Origin: Aldehydirespirator sp965116665
GTDB lineage: Bacteria; Actinomycetota; Acidimicrobiia; Acidimicrobiales; Aldehydirespiratoraceae
Direction of reading: 5' to 3'
NCBI GenBank assembly: GCA_965116665.1
Contig: OZ220709.1
Location: forward strand, 1-64,000
Length of the DNA: 64,000 nucleotides
The notes below the pieces were generated by a model, which saw nothing but the letters and a program-made list of their open reading frames with translations, was not told the origin of the DNA and ran no database searches. The translations under genes were made by a program, and so were the position numbers. Position 1 is the first letter of the stretch. Each line of letters opens with the position of its first letter. Positions 1-7,482 of this stretch are shown here, one piece after another.

Positions 1-1
1 T

Positions 2-148
2 GATGGCCTGGATTGTGATGAGTGGGGAGCATGGGTAGAAGCCCGCCGCGTCAGCTATCCGGCCTGTGACCGGTCTGCTCGTCTGGCCGAGGAATGGCTG
101 GAGCACTACATCGGAATGCCCGAACGCTACTGGCGTATATCTTGCTGA
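2..148 (+). CDS. C-terminal end of an unidentified protein (5' end outside window)
   Basis: An open frame runs from the window edge to TGA at 146-148. It encodes about 48 residues, rich in Trp, Glu and Arg, ending ERYWRISC. The frame is closed 24 bases before the next start, and a strong AGGAGG-type ribosome site (about 154-162) follows it. This suggests it is the upstream gene of the same operon. No domain is recognisable in so short a fragment, and no function is proposed. Confidence 0.5.
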   Translation, partial: DGLDCDEWGAWVEARRVSYPACDRSARLAEEWLEHYIGMPERYWRISC

Positions 149-172
149 TCCCATAGGAGGAGAAGAACGACA

Positions 173-2518
173 ATGACAGACAAGGAGCCATTATCTAACG
201 GGCCGCTCGCAGCCATGGACACAACTTCCAATACGACCGACGAAGCCTCCGGTCTGGTATCAGGTTTACGCCGGACGGTCTCTAAGGCGCTTAACCGCAA
301 TACCCTCGCGAAGTGTTACAGAGTCGGCGGTGCCGTGTTCGTCTCGTTGGCATTGGTGATGGCTTCTGTAGGTTGTGATGATGATGGTGATGATGGTGGT
401 GATGACTCGACACCGGTCGCGCCCGCTCCTGACCCCGGCGACGGTGACGACGGCGGAGACCCCGACTGGAGCTTCCTTGGATGCATACCTAACTGCGACG
501 ACGGTGGCACAGACCCGGACCCGCGGCCACCAGACCCGTGCGGTGGCACCGATGGCGTCCACCACGACGCCTGCCAGCAAGCGTTGGATGAGGGCTGGGT
601 CGAAGAACAGCAGGTAGTCAATATCTATAGACCCGTTGACACGACCGACGAGTTGGAAACGATTGGCGACGACTTTGGGCAAAGCCACCCGAACTTCAAC
701 GACGACGCCTTTGAGACCACCATAAGCAATGCAGAACAACCACCTGACCGGGGCGATATGGCTAATGCTCTGTGTGCGGGTATTCCGTCGTGCGGTGGAC
801 AGACCGGTGACACAGCCATCCAGTGGCTTCTCAACAACGGCATCTCCACTGGCTATACAGGGACGGGCACCATAGACGACTTTGGCGCAGGAGATGATCT
901 GTCGATAGGTCAGGTCACATCGTTCCTCAACAGGATAGAGGACTTGGGCATATTGGACGACCCGCCCAATCCCGGCTACCACCCGCCTGTCTATAGCTAT
1001 ACGCCTCCTTCGCCTTCGTCTCCGTGCTCTGTGGGCGGCTACATCGTCATAGCTGCACATGTCTCCGCGGACGACGACGGCTGCCGTCCCCCGAGTTGCG
1101 ATTTTGGTCGCGATGTTGACGGCTGGTGCCTGCCACCCGCGAGCGACACACCGCCTGTGATCTATGTGTCTGGCCCAACCGACGTGAAGGAGAACGGCGG
1201 CGCTGCGGTGTTCCGTGTTGTGCTGTCGCATCTCTACACATCGGATGTGGATGTCGATGTGTCAACATCTGACGGCACCGCCACCGCGGGCAGCGACTAC
1301 ACCGCAGTCACAGAAACGGTGACCATAGCCGCCAACACACAAACTGCACTGCTGAACGTCCCCATCTTGGATGACAGCACCTACGAGGGCGACGAAACGT
1401 TCACAGTCACTCTCTCCAACCCGACCGGAATGGCTACGTTGAGTGCCACCCCATCAGCAGATGTCACCATCACCGACAACGAGTTGCCCACACCCCAGAA
1501 CGTCGCTTTGGTGTGCTCGACTGGTTCAGCGCCGTTCACGCTGACAGCCACCTGGGAAGGCACCCCCCACGGTCCCCTCGCCGGAGCAGATGAGAAGGTC
1601 TGGTTCCTGCGTGTCAACTCCGACGGCTCCTATTCGGTGGCTGGTCATGACCTCTTACCTTCGGGTCACACGTCCACAGCGACGGTCTCCCAGGAAGCCA
1701 GATACGCAGTGTCGGTCGAATGGAGGCTTGACGATGGGACGAGAACACGGGCCGTCGCGACCGCCGAGTGCGGCGATGTGCTGGACCTGTTGACCGTCAC
1801 CTGCATCAGCACCAGCGGCAGCGACGACATCAGTCTCCGCGTCAACTGGGACGCCTCTTTGGGGTCTGAGGATGTGTATGTGTGGGTCACCAACTTCGAC
1901 CTCTACTCAGATGTGTTCCACACATATGACGATCTGGCCGAGGGGTCAACCCTGACCGGCTTCAACTGGGGCACCACTTCCCGCCCCACCGGAGGACCGT
2001 TCATCACATTCACCGAGATGAGAACACCCGGCAACCTCTACGGAGATGCCTTCTCTGGCGAGCCGACCACCTACGAGTTCTCTCTGCCGAACCAGCCTGA
2101 CGTAGCGGCTGTGAGCATCACTATCCCCGGCAGTTCGGGTGACTTGGGGTCGGTGTGTCCGGTGCCTCCTGTGGTGTCGCTGTCCCCTACAGCGTTGACA
2201 GTGGCAGAGGACGCCGGTTCTGCTGTGTTCACCGTCTCACTGTCCACTGCAAGCCCCAACCCAGTCTCGGTTGATGTGAACACATCAGACGGCACAGCAA
2301 CAGCAGGCTCCGACTACACCGCCATCGCCTCCCGAACGGTGATCATCCTGCCGGGAGAGACCACGGCGACCGTCTCAGTCGCCATCACCGACGACACGAC
2401 CACCGAACCCGACGAAACGTTCACCATCACGATCTCCAACCCGACCAACGCCACACTCGGCACTTCAACGGCTACGGCCACCATCACCGACGACACGTCG
2501 CCGGGGTTCCTGAGTTGA
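173..2518 (+). CDS. Large surface protein with SLH-like repeat and two Calx-beta domains
   Basis: A 781-residue protein, probably anchored on or exported to the cell surface. After a cytoplasmic-looking N-terminus there is a hydrophobic segment at about 51-67 followed by Cys68 and a run of Asp/Gly. This resembles a lipoprotein signal but is a poor lipobox (SVGC). Residues about 195-255 resemble an actinobacterial S-layer homology repeat (AIQWLLNNGISTG, then IGQVTSFLNRI). Calx-beta domains lie at about 330-437 and 670-776, each with the DGTATAGSDYTA signature and a closing VTITDNE or ATITDD. Cys pairs in the low-complexity stretch suggest disulfides. The start follows a strong GGAGGAGAA ribosome site. 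It heads an operon with membrane microproteins and prepilin-like proteins, which supports a surface-structure role. Calx-beta and SLH assignments come from motif reading; the exact function is unknown. Confidence 0.8.
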   Translation: MTDKEPLSNGPLAAMDTTSNTTDEASGLVSGLRRTVSKALNRNTLAKCYRVGGAVFVSLALVMASVGCDDDGDDGGDDSTPVAPAPDPGDGDDGGDPDWSFLGCIPNCDDGGTDPDPRPPDPCGGTDGVHHDACQQALDEGWVEEQQVVNIYRPVDTTDELETIGDDFGQSHPNFNDDAFETTISNAEQPPDRGDMANALCAGIPSCGGQTGDTAIQWLLNNGISTGYTGTGTIDDFGAGDDLSIGQVTSFLNRIEDLGILDDPPNPGYHPPVYSYTPPSPSSPCSVGGYIVIAAHVSADDDGCRPPSCDFGRDVDGWCLPPASDTPPVIYVSGPTDVKENGGAAVFRVVLSHLYTSDVDVDVSTSDGTATAGSDYTAVTETVTIAANTQTALLNVPILDDSTYEGDETFTVTLSNPTGMATLSATPSADVTITDNELPTPQNVALVCSTGSAPFTLTATWEGTPHGPLAGADEKVWFLRVNSDGSYSVAGHDLLPSGHTSTATVSQEARYAVSVEWRLDDGTRTRAVATAECGDVLDLLTVTCISTSGSDDISLRVNWDASLGSEDVYVWVTNFDLYSDVFHTYDDLAEGSTLTGFNWGTTSRPTGGPFITFTEMRTPGNLYGDAFSGEPTTYEFSLPNQPDVAAVSITIPGSSGDLGSVCPVPPVVSLSPTALTVAEDAGSAVFTVSLSTASPNPVSVDVNTSDGTATAGSDYTAIASRTVIILPGETTATVSVAITDDTTTEPDETFTITISNPTNATLGTSTATATITDDTSPGFLS

Positions 2519-2519
2519 G

Positions 2520-2651
2520 ATGAAGGACAATAGCTACACCTCCGGCATAGGCGAGATCGTCATGTATGTGGTGTTGGGAATTGTGGGCGTTGGACTGCTG
2601 GTAGACGCCTTCATTCTCGGCGGGGCCATAGGCACCAGCTTGGGGATGTGA
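2520..2651 (+). CDS. 43-residue single-pass membrane microprotein
   Basis: The ATG follows the stop of the surface-protein gene by one base. The peptide begins MKDNSYTSGIGEIVMYVV and is then almost wholly hydrophobic and glycine-rich to its end. It predicts one transmembrane helix with a short polar N-terminus. Its TGA overlaps the ATG of the next small gene, so the two are probably translationally coupled. The position between a surface protein and prepilin-like proteins suggests an accessory membrane part of that system. No family was recognised. Confidence 0.6.
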   Translation: MKDNSYTSGIGEIVMYVVLGIVGVGLLVDAFILGGAIGTSLGM

Positions 2652-2803
2652 TGCCGACAAGCGACCAGCCAAGTAGACGACGCCATGTCATCGATTGGAG
2701 CTTCCGTCTCACCAGACGAGGGGCTGTGTATCTGGTGTTGATGGCGCTGATCGTCGCGTCGATGTGGGTGCTCTTGCCGGATTACAGCGGTTACGGACTC
2801 TAG
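2651..2803 (+). CDS. 50-residue basic membrane microprotein
   Basis: Starts on the ATG that shares bases with the preceding stop (TGATG). The N-terminal half is basic (SRRRHV, RLTRRG). It is followed by one hydrophobic helix (VYLVLMALIVASMWVLLP) and a short tail ending YSGYGL. By the positive-inside rule the N-terminus should be cytoplasmic. It is in the same operon as the preceding microprotein and the three prepilin-like proteins. No family recognised; reality rests on the coupled start, TM pattern and operon position. Confidence 0.6.
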   Translation: MPTSDQPSRRRHVIDWSFRLTRRGAVYLVLMALIVASMWVLLPDYSGYGL

Positions 2804-2835
2804 AGCGGGAGGCTGTCTGTTGTGGCGGTGGCTGC

Positions 2836-3684
2836 ATGAACCGCAACGACGCCGGTACCACTCTCGCGGAGACGGTCGTCTCCATGACGATCTCTGCGAT
2901 GCTGCTTGGTGGGGTGCTGTCCACGATGTTCCTGTCGGTGAAGCTCGTCAACACCGCCCCTCCTGACACCAACCCGCACACGTTCGGGGCGGTCGCCGCG
3001 GCGGTTGCACGCCTCGAAGGTTCAGCCACAGCCGACCTGACATGTGCCAACCCTTCAGGGGTCAACTCCCGGAAAGACTGTGTGGAAGTAGCGAGCGCTC
3101 CGCAGACCTTGACTCCGCATCAGGGCGATCTCTGTTGGGCGGTGGCCACCGCCCAACAGCCACCGTCACCACCCCACGATGACGGTCGCCGTCTTGAATG
3201 CTGGAAGCTCCTGCCTCAGGGCGACCTCCTGGCGTACCGCTACGCACCTGACATCAGAGCACCCACACCGCCTGACCCTCTGCCAGAGGGCTGGCCAAGA
3301 ATCTGTTCAGAAGGGTTGGCCTCGGACTGCCTCAACATCGCTTTGTGGAGCGACCCCATCGAAGAGACCCTGCCGAGAGCGTCAGGGCTGGCAGCACTGG
3401 GTTGGGAATGTCTCACCGGAGCCGAAGTTGCCGATCCTGCGTTGGTTGTTCCACCTGATTCCTGCACTCGCAGTTTCGCTGACGGTCCTGCCCGTGTGGA
3501 ACTGATCTCTTGTGCCGCGATCCGCCCGAATCAGCGGCAGTTGATGGCTCTTGATGAGGTGCCGTTCTGTGACGGCACCGCGGGGGTAGTGCTCTCCGAT
3601 GGCTCTTATCGGCCTAGTCACGACCCGAACGATTGGGGCACCATCGAGGGCTACGCGATGCCGACTCTGAGGGTGTTCTCATGA
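2836..3684 (+). CDS. Prepilin-like protein with E5 (minor pilin/pseudopilin)
   Basis: A 282-residue protein starting MNRNDAG followed by TTLAETVVSMTISAMLLG. This fits a type IV prepilin leader: short, basic and ending in Gly, then a hydrophobic helix with Glu at mature position 5. Prepilin peptidase would cut after Gly7. The helix runs to about residue 35; the rest is a globular, Cys-rich domain (about a dozen Cys) with no family I recognise. The internal ATG is preferred to longer in-frame extensions because it places the leader correctly and a GGGAGG-like site lies upstream. It overlaps the next gene at ATGA. The likely role is a minor pilin or pseudopilin of a type IV filament or secretion-like machine. 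Confidence 0.75.
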   Translation: MNRNDAGTTLAETVVSMTISAMLLGGVLSTMFLSVKLVNTAPPDTNPHTFGAVAAAVARLEGSATADLTCANPSGVNSRKDCVEVASAPQTLTPHQGDLCWAVATAQQPPSPPHDDGRRLECWKLLPQGDLLAYRYAPDIRAPTPPDPLPEGWPRICSEGLASDCLNIALWSDPIEETLPRASGLAALGWECLTGAEVADPALVVPPDSCTRSFADGPARVELISCAAIRPNQRQLMALDEVPFCDGTAGVVLSDGSYRPSHDPNDWGTIEGYAMPTLRVFS

Positions 3685-4118
3685 GGCGGGACAGTGGGTC
3701 GTCGCTCCCATCGGTGATCGTGTCGATGGTGATATTCGGCGTCTGTTTCACAGCGATGCTTACGGGATATGCCCAAGGCACCGCAGCCATGTGGAACGGA
3801 CGCGTTCTCCAGGAAGCAACCGCAGTGGCAGCGTGGCACTCGGCGGAAGCTCAACAGCAGGGATGCCAGACTCCCACGACGACAGTGCCGGACCTGGCCG
3901 GGCGCAAGGTGCTTCCCCACGACGGGTTCAGGGTCGCCTGTGGTGACGCTACCGGCATCAAATGGCCCCCACCCCTCACCGGCTCCGCCTCTCAGTGCGA
4001 TCCGGCAGTAGACGCTGATTGTGCAGCCAAGCTCACAATCACAGTCGAATGGAACACCCGGAGTCATGCGTCCCGCTCCTATGTGCAGACCGTCCTTCAA
4101 CCCCCGACAGGCCCGTGA
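3681..4118 (+). CDS. Prepilin-like protein lacking E5
   Basis: A 145-residue protein overlapping its upstream neighbour by 4 bases (ATGA). It begins MRRDSG, then SSLPSVIVSMVIFGVCFTAM. The leader matches its neighbours (basic, ending D-S-G) and the hydrophobic helix follows at once, but mature position 5 is Ser rather than Glu. Known E5-less members, such as GspK-type pseudopilins, sit at filament tips, so a tip role is possible but inferred. The C-terminal part has several Cys and a short beta-rich domain. Its TGA overlaps the GTG of the next gene, so the three prepilin-like genes are translationally coupled. Confidence 0.7.
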   Translation: MRRDSGSSLPSVIVSMVIFGVCFTAMLTGYAQGTAAMWNGRVLQEATAVAAWHSAEAQQQGCQTPTTTVPDLAGRKVLPHDGFRVACGDATGIKWPPPLTGSASQCDPAVDADCAAKLTITVEWNTRSHASRSYVQTVLQPPTGP

Positions 4119-5797
4119 AACGCAACGACTCGGGCTACATCCTGCCCATGACCCTCGTGACGATCACGTTGATGGCGTTCGCTGCGCTGCTCACCGGTCG
4201 CACGTTCGGGGTGCAGCTTCGAGCCTCGATGCAGGAACGGCTCATCATCGAGGAACGGCTCACTTCCCGCAACGCTGAACACATCATGGACGCTTGGATG
4301 GCCAATCCTGAGTTCTCCAAGGACATCACAACAGGACCGGTGGACTCGAACGGCTGGCAAGAAACCAACCCCCTGGACCCCAACGATCCGCTCCCCGTGT
4401 GGCGCACCCCGGACGGCACCCCCGATCCTGACTGCCCGTCACCGCCGAACACTACGTGCTGGAAGTTCAATATCGGCCCTACCACGAGCAACCCACTGCG
4501 CGGTGGTGAGGCACTCCAAGAGACCCGAGACATCACCGTCGAAATCCGAAGCGGCTGCGTTGGAGACATCGAGCGATGCCAGCGCACAACGGAGGCCACC
4601 CGCACCTACGAGAGGGCCGTGTTCGCCCAGTATCAGCTCCACTACGAGAGCAACTACCTCCCCGAAGAAGCGCTCAATGGCCCTGACGGGATTGCGGACC
4701 CCGCTGATTGTCGCACCTCCACCCCAGCCGACCCCTCCCTCTGCGACAGGCCCAATCAAGCGCTTGATGGCCCCGATGGGCTGGAAGACCCTGCTGATTG
4801 CCTCACGGCCACCCCAGCCGACGCCTCTCTTTGCGACGGCCCCAGGATCATCGTGTTCACATCCGCGGACACACTCAATGGGCCGCTCCGCTACAGCGGC
4901 AACGACAAGGTGCTCTACTGCGGCAGCCCCACGTTCAAACTCATCGAATCCAAGTCATCGAGTCGGCCAACCCGCGCCGCTGTTGGTTGCCCGTCGCAGC
5001 CATCGTGGATGCTGGACGACGGCACAACCCGCCAATGGCCCCTCTCCGACACAGACCCCCTCGATGCGGACAGGTTCGTGGTGCAAGGCGACGAGCTGGC
5101 CCTCCCGGTGATCTCAGCCCCAACCGGATGCGCCCTCAGCACCGTGAACTACGACCACAACATCGACCTAACCGCCAAGAACCTCAGACAATCCAATCCC
5201 GGCACCTGCCCAGGGGCACCAGGCCAGCCCGACCACGCGATCCTTGACGGCGACATCATCGTCGGGGACACCACCGTCTCCAATGGGGATGTCACTATCG
5301 AGCGCCTCTGCATGGATGGATCGGCCACTATCTACTCGGAACGCGACATCATCGTTCGTGGAGACATCAAAGCCTCCGGCCCGAACGACGCAGACGGGCC
5401 GAACGTCGTCGCTTTGATAGCTGAGCGTAACGTGATCCTTGACCCCAGCAGCGGTACCCCTCCCGAGTGCAGCGGCCCCCCAGACACAAACCTCACCCTC
5501 ACCAACGTCGCTATTCTCGCTCCCAACGGCGCTGTCTACGCCCGCGAGTGGTATCTCCTGTGTGGTGGCACCTGCCCGAACTTCACGCTCGAAGGCTCCA
5601 TCGCTGCCAAACACCTTGGGCTATACGGCATCCCTGACGCCACAACTGGGAACGTAACCAACGGATGGTCCAAGCATTTCACCTACCCAACCGACGATCC
5701 CGCCACAAACGACATCAACGAATCGTTCTGGCGTGTCCGCCCACCGTGGTGGCCGGGATATGACTCTTACCCGATCCCCGAGTGGGAACCAGCGTAG
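4115..5797 (+). CDS. Large PilX-like prepilin-type protein
   Basis: A 560-residue protein starting at GTG (4115), which overlaps the previous stop (GTGA). Its leader VKRNDSG is followed by YILPMTLVTITLMAFAALL. This is a prepilin-type or PilX-like N-terminus with Met at mature position 5 instead of Glu. The C-terminal half holds repeated beta segments (GDIIVGDTTV, ERDIIVRGDIKAS, ERNVILDPSSG) as in PilX-type or polymer-forming beta-solenoid proteins, and many Cys. A 30-residue tandem duplication rich in Pro, Asp and Cys lies at 4670-4849. Starting at the upstream ATG (4019) would destroy the leader, so GTG is chosen. Size and architecture suggest the largest minor component of the surface apparatus; no exact homologue is claimed. 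Confidence 0.72.
   Translation: MKRNDSGYILPMTLVTITLMAFAALLTGRTFGVQLRASMQERLIIEERLTSRNAEHIMDAWMANPEFSKDITTGPVDSNGWQETNPLDPNDPLPVWRTPDGTPDPDCPSPPNTTCWKFNIGPTTSNPLRGGEALQETRDITVEIRSGCVGDIERCQRTTEATRTYERAVFAQYQLHYESNYLPEEALNGPDGIADPADCRTSTPADPSLCDRPNQALDGPDGLEDPADCLTATPADASLCDGPRIIVFTSADTLNGPLRYSGNDKVLYCGSPTFKLIESKSSSRPTRAAVGCPSQPSWMLDDGTTRQWPLSDTDPLDADRFVVQGDELALPVISAPTGCALSTVNYDHNIDLTAKNLRQSNPGTCPGAPGQPDHAILDGDIIVGDTTVSNGDVTIERLCMDGSATIYSERDIIVRGDIKASGPNDADGPNVVALIAERNVILDPSSGTPPECSGPPDTNLTLTNVAILAPNGAVYAREWYLLCGGTCPNFTLEGSIAAKHLGLYGIPDATTGNVTNGWSKHFTYPTDDPATNDINESFWRVRPPWWPGYDSYPIPEWEPA
4670..4849 (+). repeat. 90-bp in-frame tandem duplication inside the large prepilin-like gene
   Basis: Two adjacent 90-base units (4670-4759 and 4760-4849) encode 30-residue blocks beginning ALNGPDGIADPADC and ALDGPDGLEDPADC and continuing with (T/A)PAD(P/A)SLCD. 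They differ by several substitutions, so the duplication is not recent, but the frame is kept. Each unit carries two Cys. Confidence 0.8.
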
Positions 5798-5828
5798 GCG
5801 AGGCCACCCTGCTTCGCGGGATCGCAAG

Positions 5829-5906
5829 ATGATCGGGGTGCAGCGTTCTGCTAGCCCCGGAGCGCTGCTTGTAGCGGTGAGCCTCGTTCTGGTCTATCGC
5901 TGCTGA
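5829..5906 (+). CDS. Possible 25-residue hydrophobic peptide
   Basis: A short frame with ATG at 5829 and TGA at 5904-5906 encodes a basic start and then a hydrophobic stretch (GALLVAVSLVLVYRC). The ribosome site is weak. It follows the prepilin-like operon by 31 bases on the same strand. It may be a further microprotein of that operon or chance. Confidence 0.2.
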   Translation: MIGVQRSASPGALLVAVSLVLVYRC

Positions 5907-5910
5907 GAAG

Positions 5911-6006
5911 TCACCAGCCGAGCCACCCTTGCTGCCACGCGATCCCCAGTCCTATGAGCAACGGCAGCATCGCCCCCACCCACGATGTTCGTTTCCTTCC
6001 TGCCAT
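5911..6006 (-). CDS. 31-residue single-pass membrane peptide
   Basis: On the minus strand an AGGAG ribosome site lies four bases before the ATG at 6006. The peptide is MAGRKRTSWVGAMLPLLIGL, then a Trp-rich tail (AWQQGWLGW). It has a basic N-terminus and one membrane helix. It starts 55 bases downstream of the EEP-family gene on the same strand, so the two may share a transcript. A longer in-frame extension exists but lacks a comparable ribosome site. Function unknown. Confidence 0.45.
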   Translation of the reverse strand: MAGRKRTSWVGAMLPLLIGLGIAWQQGWLGW

Positions 6007-6061
6007 GTCGCTCCTCTCCAAGAAGGCTGTCAGTGGCTTCAACGACTGAGTACGGTGACTG

Positions 6062-7201
6062 TCAGGCCGTGAGGGGCAGCCGCAACCACAGCGGCATGTG
6101 GTCACTGACGGAAAACTCGGCCTTCTTCCAGAGAGCCTTTCGTTCTGCGTTCGTTAGCTCTGGCCATGCCTTGTCGTAGATGGCTTCGCTGAACAGGGTC
6201 ATGAAGTCGAACACGCCGTAGTCAGGACCGTCAGGGGTCTGGGGCATGTGCTCGTTCAGGTCGTAGCTGGGCAGCCGCGGGTCGTGTGCGAACAGTCCGA
6301 TGTGGTCATAGGTCTGGTTCAGGCGGGCGTTGGTGCGGAACACCTCATCGTGACCCTGGTGCTTGTCAAGGAACGGGAAGTTGATGTGGGAGCCGCTGTC
6401 GGTGAGAGCGGCGTTGAGGTTCTTGATGTCCTTGTCAACACGGGCACGGTCCTTCACGGGGTCATCGAAGTCCAAGTTGAGGTCGCCCGTCAGGATCAGG
6501 TTGATGCTGTCGTCGTCAGCGAGGCGGCTCTTCAGGAGTTCCATCAGCGCGGTGAACTCTCGGCGGCGGTCACCGATCCGGTCACCGAAAATGAGATGAG
6601 CATTGACAGCCAGAAACTCATACGGCTCAACATCCCTGATGCGGAAGGCAACGCCGTGGGGCTGGCGCGCGAACGTCACGAAGAAGGACAGATGGAACTG
6701 CCTCGCGTCGCCTTCGCACTCCTGTAGCGCCTCGATCAGATTCTCGGCATTGTCCACGAGCGTCTTGAACGTCTTGGTCCTGTCATAGGTGAGGTCGCTG
6801 GCGATCTCCATGCGCTCCACAACGGGCCATCGGTAGATGAACCCGAGGCGCTCCCTGAGGCCGCGTTCACCCGCGAACGCCCCGGTCTCGTCGGACACGA
6901 CCGCGGCGAAGCCTTCGCTGCCGCTCTCGACGTGCTTTGCGAGTTCTTCACGCAGACGGCGTAGGCCGCTGAGGTCCGACATGATCTCCTGCACACCCAG
7001 CAGATCGAACTGGGCGCACACCCTCGCCAAGAACCCCCAGTCGCCGTCTGTGCGGTTGTCGGGGTCACCGAGCTTGCGGATGTTGAACGAACCAAGCAAC
7101 ACCGAGCCGTCGCGCCGCTCCGGGAAGCCGTACCGCTCCGGAGCCTCATCGAGCCTGCCGTTGATGCTTCTCCACTCCTCGGAGTCAAAGTGATCAGCCA
7201 T
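6062..7201 (-). CDS. Endonuclease/exonuclease/phosphatase (EEP) family protein
   Basis: A 379-residue member of the Mg-dependent EEP fold (DNase I-like nucleases, sphingomyelinases and inositol phosphatases). Recognisable motifs in order: SFNIRKLG (about 40), GVQEIMSD with the metal-binding Glu (about 75), LTGDLNLDFDDP with the Asp-x-Asn pair, and the closing SDHMPLWL with the catalytic Asp-His. There is no signal peptide, so it probably acts in the cytoplasm. The start at 7201 (MADHFDSEEW) is chosen over the GTG/ATG 30 bases upstream because GGGAGG lies four bases before it. Neighbours are unknown membrane proteins, so the substrate cannot be told from context; DNA/RNA or a phospho-ester are all possible. 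Confidence 0.8.
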   Translation of the reverse strand: MADHFDSEEWRSINGRLDEAPERYGFPERRDGSVLLGSFNIRKLGDPDNRTDGDWGFLARVCAQFDLLGVQEIMSDLSGLRRLREELAKHVESGSEGFAAVVSDETGAFAGERGLRERLGFIYRWPVVERMEIASDLTYDRTKTFKTLVDNAENLIEALQECEGDARQFHLSFFVTFARQPHGVAFRIRDVEPYEFLAVNAHLIFGDRIGDRRREFTALMELLKSRLADDDSINLILTGDLNLDFDDPVKDRARVDKDIKNLNAALTDSGSHINFPFLDKHQGHDEVFRTNARLNQTYDHIGLFAHDPRLPSYDLNEHMPQTPDGPDYGVFDFMTLFSEAIYDKAWPELTNAERKALWKKAEFSVSDHMPLWLRLPLTA

Positions 7202-7482
7202 GCCGCCTCCCGTGAATCTCACGCCTGTCATTTGGTGCTGTCACCCTACGTGGCCGGGGGCAAGGTTCCACCCCGATTAGCGAACTAGCGTTCGTGCACA
7301 ACGGATGGGAGCTGATCAACCTCGCGATGCTCTGATCTCTGAGGCTCAGCCTGCTAACCCCGCCGCTGGTCGCATCGCCGGACTCTAGACAGAGGCCAGT
7401 GCCCTCCTAGATGCACCACGCTGTCGCACCCCCGTGATGGGATGGCAGGTCTCGACCCCACCCCATGGCGAGGAGGCAAGGG

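Noticed and set aside
2695..2835. Upstream extension of the first prepilin-like gene
   Set aside because: It would bury the prepilin leader and overlap the microprotein gene at 2651-2803.
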